Shown here: positions 32,896 to 40,419 of the stretch, in pieces
How the letters are laid out: every line of letters starts with the position of its first letter
Position numbering within the stretch: the first letter of the stretch is position 1
NCBI GenBank assembly: GCA_017475525.1
Contig: JAFVFH010000054.1
Location: 1 to 50,954, forward strand
Direction of reading: 5' to 3'
Source of the DNA: Alphaproteobacteria bacterium
GTDB taxonomy: Bacteria; Pseudomonadota; Alphaproteobacteria; RF32; CAG-239
Length of the DNA: 50,954 nucleotides
Notes under the pieces: model-generated
What the model saw: only the letters and a program-made list of their open reading frames with translations
The model's database searches: none
Told to the model about the DNA's origin: nothing
Made by a program: the position numbers and the translations under genes

Positions 32896-34236
32896 TTATT
32901 TGCCGATGCAGAAGGAGCCGAAAATTTTATCAAGGACTTCATCAATTTCAATCTGCCCCGTGATTTTGCCGAGTGCGCGAGCAGCAAGGCGTATGTCTTC
33001 GGCAGAAAGCTCAATTTCTTTATCAAAGTTGAAATTTGAGAGGTTTTCAAGGCAATCATTTAAGCATTGACGGTAGCGTTCACGGGTAATCAATGCTCCG
33101 GAATTTGAACCGATGTTGTTTTGAATACGGATTTTGAGCAAATCAAACAATTCCGGCACACCCTCTTTTGTTTTGGCAGACAAGATAAAACAACCTTGAT
33201 TTTTCAAATCCACCATTTGTGCGGGGGTTAATTTGTCGGCTTTATTTGCAACAAGCAAGATATTATTTTTATGTCGTTTTATCAAATCACTGAAAATGTC
33301 GGGCGAATCGACCGACGCGTCAAAAAGCGCAAAGATAAAATCGGCATCTTCAATTTTTTCGCGAGCAATTTCAATGCCCTGTTGTTCTATAGTATCAGTG
33401 CTTTCACGCAAGCCAGCCGTGTCGGTCAAAATGACGGGATAACCTGAAATGTCAAGATGGACATCTATGGCATCTCGCGTGGTGCCGGGGATGTCGGAAA
33501 CAATGACGGCGTTTCTTTCAAGAACGGTGTTAATCAAACTCGATTTGCCGGCATTGGTCGGACCGGTCAAAACAACGCGAAAACCTTCACGCAAGCGCTC
33601 TCCGACAGATGATTTTAAGTGGCTTTTTATGTCTTCTTTTAGTTTAAATACGGTGTTCAGATTCTTTTCAATGACGGAATCGGGGATATTTTCTTCCGGA
33701 AAATCAATGTATGCTTCTAAATATGCGTAAACTTCCAAAAGCTGTTCGCGCCAAGAGGAGTATAAGTTTTTTAAGGTGCCTGACATTTGGCGCAGAGCTT
33801 GTTTTTGTTGTTCAAACGTTTCGGCGTCAATTAAATCGGCTAAGCCTTCAGCCTCGGTCAAATCCATTTTTTGATTGTAAAAAGCACGCTTTGAAAATTC
33901 GCCCGGTTCGGCAAGGCGAAAATCTTCAATTTCAGAAAGGTTCTTCAAAAGCGATGATAAAACGGCTTTTGAGCCGTGGCACTGGATTTCAACAATGTCT
34001 TCACCCGTAAAAGAGTGCGGCGCACTAAAATACAAAACAAGTGCATGATCCAAGGGGTCTTTTGTTTGTTTGGTATAAAGTGTGGTCAGATAAGCATGGC
34101 GCGGTTTGATTGTTCGGATATCAATGTTTGTGAGCGCCTTGATGGCGTTCAGGGCGTTTTGTCCCGAAATGCGGATAACGGCAACGCCTGATTTGCCGTA
34201 TACTGTTGAAAGCGCATAAATGGTTTGTTTTTTCAT
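32896..34236 (-). CDS. mnmE: tRNA modification GTPase MnmE
   Basis: MnmE, with MnmG, installs the 5-carboxymethylaminomethyl (or taurine-like) group on wobble uridine 34. The 446-residue protein has the folate-binding N-terminal domain, a GTPase domain with GPTNAGKS (225-232), DIPGTTRD, DTAGLRES and NKAD, and the C-terminal CIGK motif carrying the essential cysteine. The start follows AAGGAGC. mnmG is not in the window. Confidence 0.96.
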   Translation of the reverse strand: MKKQTIYALSTVYGKSGVAVIRISGQNALNAIKALTNIDIRTIKPRHAYLTTLYTKQTKDPLDHALVLYFSAPHSFTGEDIVEIQCHGSKAVLSSLLKNLSEIEDFRLAEPGEFSKRAFYNQKMDLTEAEGLADLIDAETFEQQKQALRQMSGTLKNLYSSWREQLLEVYAYLEAYIDFPEENIPDSVIEKNLNTVFKLKEDIKSHLKSSVGERLREGFRVVLTGPTNAGKSSLINTVLERNAVIVSDIPGTTRDAIDVHLDISGYPVILTDTAGLRESTDTIEQQGIEIAREKIEDADFIFALFDASVDSPDIFSDLIKRHKNNILLVANKADKLTPAQMVDLKNQGCFILSAKTKEGVPELFDLLKIRIQNNIGSNSGALITRERYRQCLNDCLENLSNFNFDKEIELSAEDIRLAARALGKITGQIEIDEVLDKIFGSFCIGK

Positions 34237-34279
34237 GCTTGCTCCTTATCAATATTTTGCGTGAATTTGAAGGGCTGAG

Positions 34280-34783
34280 CTATTTAATCACTTCGTCTTC
34301 ATAGACGCCGAAAACATTTTTCTTTGATACCCAACCTTCGACACCTTCAAATTTTATGAGGCAAAATTCGCTCTTGTTCGGGCATTTTTTGATTTCGCCG
34401 ATGACGCCGTCTTCAACCTTGGCAATCACTTTTGAATCATATTTCGGAGAATGGTAAATATTGTTTTCGCCGGGGGTGATGATTTTGATGAAACGGCGGC
34501 CGGATAAACGCGTTTTATGAATCCATGAAACATCGCCTTCCCAATCACGCACCTGACGCCATAGCTCAAATTCGTTGATAATTTCAAGCGGAGCGCCTTT
34601 TTGTTTATATATCCATTCAATCGGATATTTTGTGCCGGGGCCGGAGCGCGCATTGATGTTATCCGCGCGGATGGATACCATGCGTGGCAAAGCGAGCCCG
34701 CTTTCGCTTGAATCGGTTGTTTCGGCATGAGTCGGTTGAAGGCTCAATAATAAAATGGCTATAAAGCTTAAAAATGCTTTCAT
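34280..34783 (-). CDS. Secreted SH3-domain protein
   Basis: The 167-residue protein has a signal peptide (about 1-20, ending THA) and two SH3b-like modules. The first contains RADNINARSGPGTKYPIEWI and WRQVRDWEGDVSWIHKTRLS, the pattern of the bacterial SH3-like family PF06347 common in alphaproteobacteria; the second ends CLIKFEGVEGWVSKKNVFGV. These domains probably bind peptidoglycan or peptides in the periplasm. Separated from mnmE by 43 bp and read in the same direction. Confidence 0.82.
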   Translation of the reverse strand: MKAFLSFIAILLLSLQPTHAETTDSSESGLALPRMVSIRADNINARSGPGTKYPIEWIYKQKGAPLEIINEFELWRQVRDWEGDVSWIHKTRLSGRRFIKIITPGENNIYHSPKYDSKVIAKVEDGVIGEIKKCPNKSEFCLIKFEGVEGWVSKKNVFGVYEDEVIK

Positions 34784-34849
34784 TTTTCTTCCTTTTGAGT
34801 TATTTTGGCACTATATTAAAGCAAAATATTTAAAAAAAAGGTAAAAGAG

Positions 34850-35959
34850 ATGCAACTTCTTGAGGTGATAAAAGATTTAATTTCGTTTAAGACCATAACG
34901 GGAAATGCAGAGCAAATTGATGCGTGCTTGAGCTATATCGAGCGGTTGCTTAAACCGACGGGTGCTGTTGTTGAGATATGTCGCCATGAAAATGCTTCGC
35001 CTGTTATTTTTGCAAAAAATACACAAACAGAGCATTTTGATGTTTTGGTTTTGGGACATTTGGATGTGGTGCCCGCCGATGATAAGATGTTTGAACCGTA
35101 TCTTAAAGACGGAAAACTTTACGGGCGCGGAACGCTTGATATGAAATCGTTTGCGGCGGTGGCTGTCAATTCAATGAGTCAAGTGATGAAAGAAAACTTG
35201 CCCTTAAAATTCGGGTTTGTTTTATCAACTGATGAAGAAGAAGGGAGCAAAAGTTTGGAAGAATTTTTGAAAAATCATCCGAACTTGAAGGCGGATATTG
35301 TTTTAGACAACGATGTGGGCGGTGATATATATAAAATTGTGACGCGCTGTAAAAATCCGGTTTATGTTAAGCTCAAGGCTAAAGGTTCGGCGGCGCACGG
35401 TTCAACGCCATGGGAGGCACTGGACGCCAATGAACAGCTTTTTAAAACGTGGCAAAATATCAGAAAAATGTATCCGGCTTTTGATTTGAAAACGGGAAAG
35501 CCGAAAGATGTATGGATTGATACGCTCCATTTTGCAACGATTGAAGGCGGTAAGGTTTCAAACATTATTTCAGATGAGGCAACGGCTTTGCTTGATTTCA
35601 GATTAACGGAAAAATCAAGTGTTCAAGATTTGAAGCAAAAACTCTCAGGTTTGATGGAAGAGGGGGTTTCGTTTGAGGTGACATATCAAAGCATTCCGGT
35701 TGTGGTTGATGAACAAAATCCGGTTTTGCTTGCCTATAAAAAATTGGCGGAAGATGTTTTGGAAAAAACAATCGAATTTGAATATATGGGTGGGGCAACC
35801 GACGCGCGTTCGCTTTATGAGCGTGGGGCAACGGTGATTATGCACTCGGGCACCGGCAAGGGAATGCACGCCAAAGGTGAATATGTGGAGCTCAAAAGTG
35901 TGGAGCAAATCGCCGATATTCAGATGAAGTTTTTGCTCAAATTGGCAGAAAAAAAATGA
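34850..35959 (+). CDS. M20-family metallopeptidase (ArgE/DapE-like)
   Basis: The 369-residue enzyme has the dinuclear zinc motifs of M20 deacylases: GHLDVVPAD (His and Asp), GRGTLDMKSF (bridging Asp), and STDEEEGS (the Glu-Glu pair). The dimerisation domain includes KGSAAHGSTPWEALDA. Likely activity is hydrolysis of an N-acyl amino acid such as acetylornithine or succinyl-diaminopimelate; sequence alone does not settle which, and acetylornithine deacetylase is my first guess. Its stop overlaps rlmH by 4 bp. Confidence 0.85.
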   Translation: MQLLEVIKDLISFKTITGNAEQIDACLSYIERLLKPTGAVVEICRHENASPVIFAKNTQTEHFDVLVLGHLDVVPADDKMFEPYLKDGKLYGRGTLDMKSFAAVAVNSMSQVMKENLPLKFGFVLSTDEEEGSKSLEEFLKNHPNLKADIVLDNDVGGDIYKIVTRCKNPVYVKLKAKGSAAHGSTPWEALDANEQLFKTWQNIRKMYPAFDLKTGKPKDVWIDTLHFATIEGGKVSNIISDEATALLDFRLTEKSSVQDLKQKLSGLMEEGVSFEVTYQSIPVVVDEQNPVLLAYKKLAEDVLEKTIEFEYMGGATDARSLYERGATVIMHSGTGKGMHAKGEYVELKSVEQIADIQMKFLLKLAEKK

Positions 35960-36396
35960 AAATACATATTTTAGCAATCGGCAAATGCAAGCACGGCTCG
36001 CCGGAGGAAATGCTTATCAAAGAATATCAAAAAAGGATGAGCTGGGATTTGGTCATCAAAGAAAAAGACAATGATGTCCAAGAAAAAGAAGCTGAGTTTT
36101 TGCTTAAAAATATTCCGGTCGGGGCAAAGGTTGTGGTTTTGGATGAACGCGGCGAAAATATGAAAAGCCTCGATTTTGCAAAGAAAATAGGCGATTGGCA
36201 GATGAGCGGCATCTCGGATATTTGTTTTTTAATCGGCGGGGCGGACGGGCATTTGGACAAAGTGCGTGAAAGAGCGGATTTGTTGCTCGCTTTTGGCAAA
36301 CTCACAATGCCGCACATGTTAATACGCGCGGTTTTGACAGAGCAAATTTACCGCGCGCAAACAATCTTAAATAACCACCCGTATCACAGGCAATAA
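35956..36396 (+). CDS. rlmH: 23S rRNA (pseudouridine1915-N3)-methyltransferase RlmH
   Basis: RlmH is a SPOUT methyltransferase acting on 70S ribosomes at the decoding-site helix 69. The 146-residue protein has VVLDERGENM, FLIGGADG, and the C-terminal EQIYRAQTILNNHPYHR knot sequence, all family hallmarks. The ATGA overlap indicates coupling with the peptidase gene. Confidence 0.96.
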   Translation: MKIHILAIGKCKHGSPEEMLIKEYQKRMSWDLVIKEKDNDVQEKEAEFLLKNIPVGAKVVVLDERGENMKSLDFAKKIGDWQMSGISDICFLIGGADGHLDKVRERADLLLAFGKLTMPHMLIRAVLTEQIYRAQTILNNHPYHRQ

Positions 36397-36409
36397 GATT
36401 TTTATTTTT

Positions 36410-36883
36410 CTATTCACATTTCCAATATTGGCCCGTGTCATCGTTGCAGAATTTCAACGTTGTGCCACCGCTACAACCGGGCATTGTATAGCTTGTACAC
36501 GGTCCGTTCGGAACACAGGTAGCAATAGGGAGTTTGCTGGTAAATCCTTCGGCTTTGCAATGCTCATCAGTTGTTTGTTCGCCGCAATAGTAATAGCCAT
36601 AGCAATTATCTGTGCTATGCGGGCGTGCGCCGCACTCGGTGAGCGTGTATTTATAGCCGGCAGGGCAACACACTTTATAGTAGTTGCCATCATCAGGGCA
36701 CGGATTAACCAAAGCGCCGGCGCAGGTTGTGTATGTATAACCGGCTTGAATGCAACTTTTGTTTGATGTGTTCGGTTTAACACCGACACTTTCGGGGGCC
36801 TCTGCAAGGAAGGTGACGCCGGCCTCAGCCTTCAAAACAAAAGCAATGCTTAAGCAAAAAGCGGTCAATATCAATTTCTTCAT
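36410..36883 (-). CDS. Secreted cysteine-rich protein
   Basis: The 157-residue protein has a signal peptide (about 1-21, ending AEA) and about 18 cysteines in the mature part, with repeated units such as CIQAGYTYTTCAG, CCPAGYKYTLTECG and CSGGTTLKFC. All would form disulfides after export. Start 36883 is chosen because AAAGGAGAAAAGCC lies upstream; an ATG at 36910 would add nine residues across that site. A good promoter lies upstream. Binding or structural surface role is inferred. The Cys-rich style resembles the EGF-like part of the autotransporter at 20573. Confidence 0.75.
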   Translation of the reverse strand: MKKLILTAFCLSIAFVLKAEAGVTFLAEAPESVGVKPNTSNKSCIQAGYTYTTCAGALVNPCPDDGNYYKVCCPAGYKYTLTECGARPHSTDNCYGYYYCGEQTTDEHCKAEGFTSKLPIATCVPNGPCTSYTMPGCSGGTTLKFCNDDTGQYWKCE

Positions 36884-36919
36884 GGCTTTTCTCCTTTTGC
36901 AATAATCCATATTGAGTTT

Positions 36920-36948
36920 ATTATACTTCTGTTTTTTAAGAAAATCAA
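36920..36948 (-). promoter_or_regulatory. Promoter of the Cys-rich secreted protein gene
   Basis: TTGATT (36948-36943) and a perfect TATAAT (36925-36920), 17 bp apart on the minus strand. Confidence 0.7.
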
Positions 36949-36967
36949 ATAAAAAGAAATGAATTTT

Positions 36968-38779
36968 TTATGACATTGTTGAAAGCATGATTTTTTGGAA
37001 AATCTGTGCGGGGATTTCGCCACCGGTGACGTTTTTCATCGGTGAATTATCGTCATTTCCGACCCAGACGGCAACAACATATTGTTTTGTAAAACCGACA
37101 AACCAAGCGTCACGATAGTCTTGCGAAGTCCCTGTCTTGCCGGCGACGAATGCGGGAAGTTTGGCGCGCTTTCCTGTGCCGGAATTGACAACATTTTCAA
37201 GCATTTTTGTGATTTTTTGAACTGTTTTCTCATCTAAGACTCGGATAGGCTCATCTAAGGTGCGTTCATAAAGTTGTTTGCCGTCTTTGGAATATATTTC
37301 CGAAATGGCATAGGGCCATGCGGCATATCCGCCGTTTGCGATGGAAAGATAGGCGGTTGCCATATCAATCACTTTGACTTCCGATGAGCCGAGCGCTAAC
37401 GACGGAATTTTCTTTAATGGGGTGGTGATGCCCATCTTTTTGGCGTTTTTGATGATGTCATTTAAGCTGAAATGGCGGCTCAAGTTAACGGTTGCAAGGT
37501 TCAGAGAGTTGGTAAAAGCAAAATTTAAGCTCACATCACCGTAGTGCTTTTTGTTATAATTTTCGGGTTTCCATTTGCCGACGGTTACGGGTGTGTCGGA
37601 GATGATGTCATCCGGCTCAAAACTGTGTTGAAGCGCAGTAATGTAAACAAAAGTTTTGAAGGCAGAACCCGGTTGACGCAAGGCTTGTGTGGCGCGGTTG
37701 AACTGGTTTTTTTGATAATTGATGCCACCAACCAAGGCTTTGATGGCGCCTTTATAATCCAAAATAACAAGAGCGCCTTCCGTGACGTTGTTTTTGGCAT
37801 TGTCAGCAACGGTTTGACGCAAAATTGTTTCTGCTTTTTGCTGGAGATCTTGATCTAAGGTTGTGCTTACATAAATATCTTGGTCGCGCTCGCCGATGTA
37901 GTCATTGACCTCAGAATAAACCATGTCGGCAAAGTGTTTTGCCCCTTCAACTTTGAAGGAGGTTGTGTCATGAAGGGGTTCTTTTTTGGCTTTTTCAAAC
38001 TCGCCTTCGGTGATGGTGCCGTGTTTGAGCATTATTGCCAAAACTGTTTGAGCGCGGTCGGAGGCGTTCTTTTTGCTGTAAATCGGGTTGTAACGTGACG
38101 GGGCTTTAAGCATTCCCGCAATAACCGCCGCTTCTTTTAGGCTTAAGTCGCGTGAGGATTTGCCGAAATATTTATTTGCCGCCGCTTCAATACCGTAAAC
38201 GCCGGCGCCTAAATAAACACGGTTCAGATAGAGCGTTAAAATCTGCTCTTTTGTGAATTTTTTTTCAAGCCAAAAAGAAATCAAAAGCTCTTGAACCTTG
38301 CGCTTAACGCTTTTTTTGGGAGTTAAGAAGAGGTTTTTTGCCACTTGTTGTGTGATGGTGGAAGCGCCTTGGGCATAGCGTTTTAAGAAGATGTTGGCGA
38401 TGGCGGCACGGGTAAAGCCGATGATGTCAAAGCCAAAGTGAGCATAAAAACGGCGGTCTTCAACGTCAATAATGGCAGCAGGGACATAATAGGGCAAATC
38501 TTGTAAATAAACAACCGATGAAAAGCTGTTGCCGAATGTTTGAATTTCGTTGCCGTTTTCGGCGATGACGGTTGTTGACGGTTGGCGCGTTTTTGAAAGC
38601 GCAACTTCAATATCGGGCAAAGTTGCGTAGCAATACAAAACATATGACGCTATGAGCGCAAAAATTGAGAAAGCGCTGACAAGAAAGACTTTAATCAGTT
38701 TTTTCTTAAATGTTTTTTTTGTGTTTTTTTTGCGTTTTTTAGGGGTGCGCTTTGATGTTTTTTTTGCTTTTTGAACCAT
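36968..38779 (-). CDS. Penicillin-binding protein 1A family (bifunctional)
   Basis: The 603-residue enzyme polymerises and cross-links peptidoglycan. A Lys-rich cytoplasmic tail and one membrane helix (about 33-55) precede the glycosyltransferase domain with EDRRFYAHFGFD (from about 106) and GASTITQQVAKNLFL. The transpeptidase has SAFK (nucleophile near residue 372), NSLN and KTGTSQ (near 550). I start at 38779, with GGAGAATATCA upstream; the ATG at 38860 adds 27 unlikely residues. It lacks the long OB insert of enterobacterial PBP1A, so it is a compact form. It could also be named PbpC/PBP2-like by other schemes, but the two-domain layout is clear. Confidence 0.93.
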   Translation of the reverse strand: MVQKAKKTSKRTPKKRKKNTKKTFKKKLIKVFLVSAFSIFALIASYVLYCYATLPDIEVALSKTRQPSTTVIAENGNEIQTFGNSFSSVVYLQDLPYYVPAAIIDVEDRRFYAHFGFDIIGFTRAAIANIFLKRYAQGASTITQQVAKNLFLTPKKSVKRKVQELLISFWLEKKFTKEQILTLYLNRVYLGAGVYGIEAAANKYFGKSSRDLSLKEAAVIAGMLKAPSRYNPIYSKKNASDRAQTVLAIMLKHGTITEGEFEKAKKEPLHDTTSFKVEGAKHFADMVYSEVNDYIGERDQDIYVSTTLDQDLQQKAETILRQTVADNAKNNVTEGALVILDYKGAIKALVGGINYQKNQFNRATQALRQPGSAFKTFVYITALQHSFEPDDIISDTPVTVGKWKPENYNKKHYGDVSLNFAFTNSLNLATVNLSRHFSLNDIIKNAKKMGITTPLKKIPSLALGSSEVKVIDMATAYLSIANGGYAAWPYAISEIYSKDGKQLYERTLDEPIRVLDEKTVQKITKMLENVVNSGTGKRAKLPAFVAGKTGTSQDYRDAWFVGFTKQYVVAVWVGNDDNSPMKNVTGGEIPAQIFQKIMLSTMS

Positions 38780-38847
38780 TGATATTCTCCATGTTAAGGG
38801 AGAGTATATGTGCAAATGTCTTAAAAAATTATCAATATGGGGGCTTG

Positions 38848-38935
38848 TATAATGGCTCATCTGAAGTCATTTTTTCCTTGTGCATGCTTTTTGTACACGG
38901 CGTCAAAAATGACGGGTATTTGACTCATTTCCAAA
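38848..38935 (+). repeat. Hairpin-element relative, copy 3
   Basis: TATAATGGCT, a left arm GTCATTTTT (38866-38874), core CCTTGTGCATGCTTTTTGTA CACGGCG, right arm AAAAATGAC (38905-38913), then GGGTATTTGACTCATTTCC. Layout and core match the units after tsf (4851, 4992), but the 9-bp stem is an entirely different sequence and still perfectly paired. No gene is seen here. Confidence 0.6.
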
Positions 38936-38953
38936 CCCTTGGATTTTATAGCT

Positions 38954-39829
38954 TTATTTATAGCGCAGTTTGAAGGTGTTGCCTGTTTTTTTAGAAACAA
39001 GTGAGGCTTCTTCTATCGTATAAAAACGCCTGTTCTCTCGTTTGCCGGATGTTGTGACAAGTTTTCCTTTATTGTCAAACACATAGGTCACACCATTGAC
39101 TTGTTTTGTTGTGGCTTTGATTGATTTGAGCTCGCCATAACCTGCCGCTTCTAAATTTGCGTCGCATTTTTTTGTATCTCCCGTGCAATAGATTTTGAGA
39201 TTTTCTAAATCAACACGCATATTTTCACCGTGCTCGGTAAAAATATGTCCTAAGGCGGTTTTGTCGCTGATGGTTAGGGTTAAAAGACTTTCACATGCGC
39301 TTAAAGTTGCAGAACCTAAGTTTGTAACAGAATCAGGAATAAAAACGTCTGTCAGTGACGTTCCGCGAAAAGCCTCAGCAATGTCTGTCACGGAAGATGG
39401 AATATTAATTTTTTTTAAGTCGGACCAGTTAAAAGCCGCAGTATCAATTTTGGTCACGGAATCCGGAATAACAACTTCATTAAGTATAGCGCCATAAAAA
39501 GCATTAGCGCTGATAGTTGTTATTGATGAAGGGATTTGAAGTATGCCCTCATCCTTAATACCATGAAAAGCTTGCCAACCTAAATCTTTGATGGTGTCTT
39601 CAATCACAATATTACGGATATCTTGACCACGCCATGGTGCCAATATTCCTGTACCATTAGACCAGCTTCCGATATTGCCATTATTACCTGTGCCGCGAAT
39701 CGTTAAAGTGCCATTGACAATTTGGTATTCGCAATTTGCCGTATTGCCCTTGGCATCTGTGCCGCAAGCTTCCCACGCGTTGGCGTTAAAACTTGCAAGT
39801 ATTGCTAAAATCAAAACTGTTTTTTTCAT
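38954..39829 (-). CDS. BspA-like leucine-rich repeat secreted protein with conserved tail
   Basis: The 291-residue protein has a signal peptide (1-18, ending ANA) and LRR_5/BspA-type repeats (about 70-200) such as LQIPSSITTISANAFYGA, VVIPDSVTKIDTAAFNW and INIPSSVTDIAEAFRG. These repeats occur in surface proteins of gut and oral microbes that bind host or bacterial proteins. The last 25 residues (RFYTIEEASLVSKKTGNTF plus KLRYK) match the tail of the YD-like protein at 18163 in 17 of 27 positions. It has the second copy of the structured leader. The ribosome binding site is AAAGGAG. Function: probable surface adhesion; the tail could be a sorting signal. Confidence 0.85.
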   Translation of the reverse strand: MKKTVLILAILASFNANAWEACGTDAKGNTANCEYQIVNGTLTIRGTGNNGNIGSWSNGTGILAPWRGQDIRNIVIEDTIKDLGWQAFHGIKDEGILQIPSSITTISANAFYGAILNEVVIPDSVTKIDTAAFNWSDLKKINIPSSVTDIAEAFRGTSLTDVFIPDSVTNLGSATLSACESLLTLTISDKTALGHIFTEHGENMRVDLENLKIYCTGDTKKCDANLEAAGYGELKSIKATTKQVNGVTYVFDNKGKLVTTSGKRENRRFYTIEEASLVSKKTGNTFKLRYK

Positions 39830-40018
39830 AAATTTGACTCCTTTCTAAATAAAAAAATCCGTTCGAGATAAACAAAACGGAGGAGGAGCTCAAAGAACTG
39901 TTGGTGCACAGCTTGTCTTATTCGACGCAAAATTGACGCTTATATCGACTACTCCTCATCAAGGAGTTGAACACCAAAGATGTCTTTGAAACACCGCAAC
40001 CATTTTGGTTACGCTTTT
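39830..40018 (-). promoter_or_regulatory. Structured 5' leader B with terminator
   Basis: Read on the minus strand from about 40013: hairpin CGTAACC/GGTTGCG (40013-39995), ACTCCT/AGGAGT (39967-39951), GATATAAGC (39946-39938), CGAATAA, CTGT/ACAG, ACAGTT, GCTCC, then the terminator and ribosome binding site. These elements match leader A in order and spacing although the linkers differ. In the first stem A-T in leader A becomes G-C here, and the loop of the second stem is different, which supports selection on structure. Confidence 0.6.
39851..39880 (-). terminator. Intrinsic terminator inside leader B
   Basis: On the minus strand CCGTT pairs with AACGG across 12 nt, followed by A and seven T, 21 bp before the ATG. 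Confidence 0.6.
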
Positions 40019-40047
40019 ATGATGCCACATCAAACGTTAAAAGTCAA
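40019..40047 (-). promoter_or_regulatory. Promoter of the BspA-like gene (leader B)
   Basis: TTGACT (40047-40042) and CATCAT (40024-40019) with 17 bp between, identical hexamers and spacing to the promoter at 17918. Confidence 0.65.
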
Positions 40048-40131
40048 ATAAAAAAGGTTTTAATTATGTGTTTTTTGAGCTTTTCATATTAAAAAAGTTT
40101 GTTATATTGTTAAATATGGAAGCGGCATATA

Positions 40132-40147
40132 TGTGCCTGATGGCACA
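40132..40147. repeat. Small hairpin in the polA upstream region
   Basis: TGTGCC, loop TGAT, GGCACA. It lies in the 590-bp gap 39830-40419, which otherwise holds leader B on the left and the repeats at 40252-40364 on the right. GTGAGGGATGAC occurs twice in the gap (40193-40204 and 40385-40396). Confidence 0.5.
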
Positions 40148-40251
40148 ACGCCGGCTTTGAGATCCTTGGACGAGGTGAGGCGAAAGCGTAGCGTGAGGGA
40201 TGACTTTTAAAACTGTCATGGCTCGCTGAGCCTGAAAGGCGAAACAAAAAA

Positions 40252-40296
40252 GTCATGCCTCGATTCCGTCAGGAATCGTCAGGGCATCTACGAATT
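40252..40296 (-). repeat. Palindromic dispersed repeat, copy 2
   Basis: On the minus strand it reads AATTCGTAGATGCC, then CGATTCC/GGAATCG as the inner stem and AGGCATGAC, matching copy 1 at 163-210 with a different but paired inner stem. It forms a head-to-head pair with copy 3 through CTACGAATT and AATTCGTAG. Confidence 0.65.
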
Positions 40297-40308
40297 TTAT
40301 TTTTTTCT

Positions 40309-40364
40309 AATTCGTAGACCCCTTGACGCACTCGGCTTTTCAAGCCTCGGCGAGGGGTGACTCT
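40309..40364 (+). repeat. Palindromic dispersed repeat, copy 3
   Basis: AATTCGTAGACCCCTTGACG, inner stem GGCTT/AAGCC, closing AGGGGTGACTCT. Outer stem ACCCCT/AGGGGT replaces ATGCCT/AGGCAT of the other copies, a compensated change. Confidence 0.6.
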
Positions 40365-40419
40365 TTGGTTTGCCTAAAGGCAAAGTGAGGGATGACATAA
40401 GGAATAAAAAGGAAAAACG

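Noticed and set aside
38752-38973. 73-codon plus-strand frame between the PBP and BspA-like genes
   Set aside because: It crosses the PBP start and the hairpin element and has no ribosome binding site; similarity to other element copies is at the DNA level.
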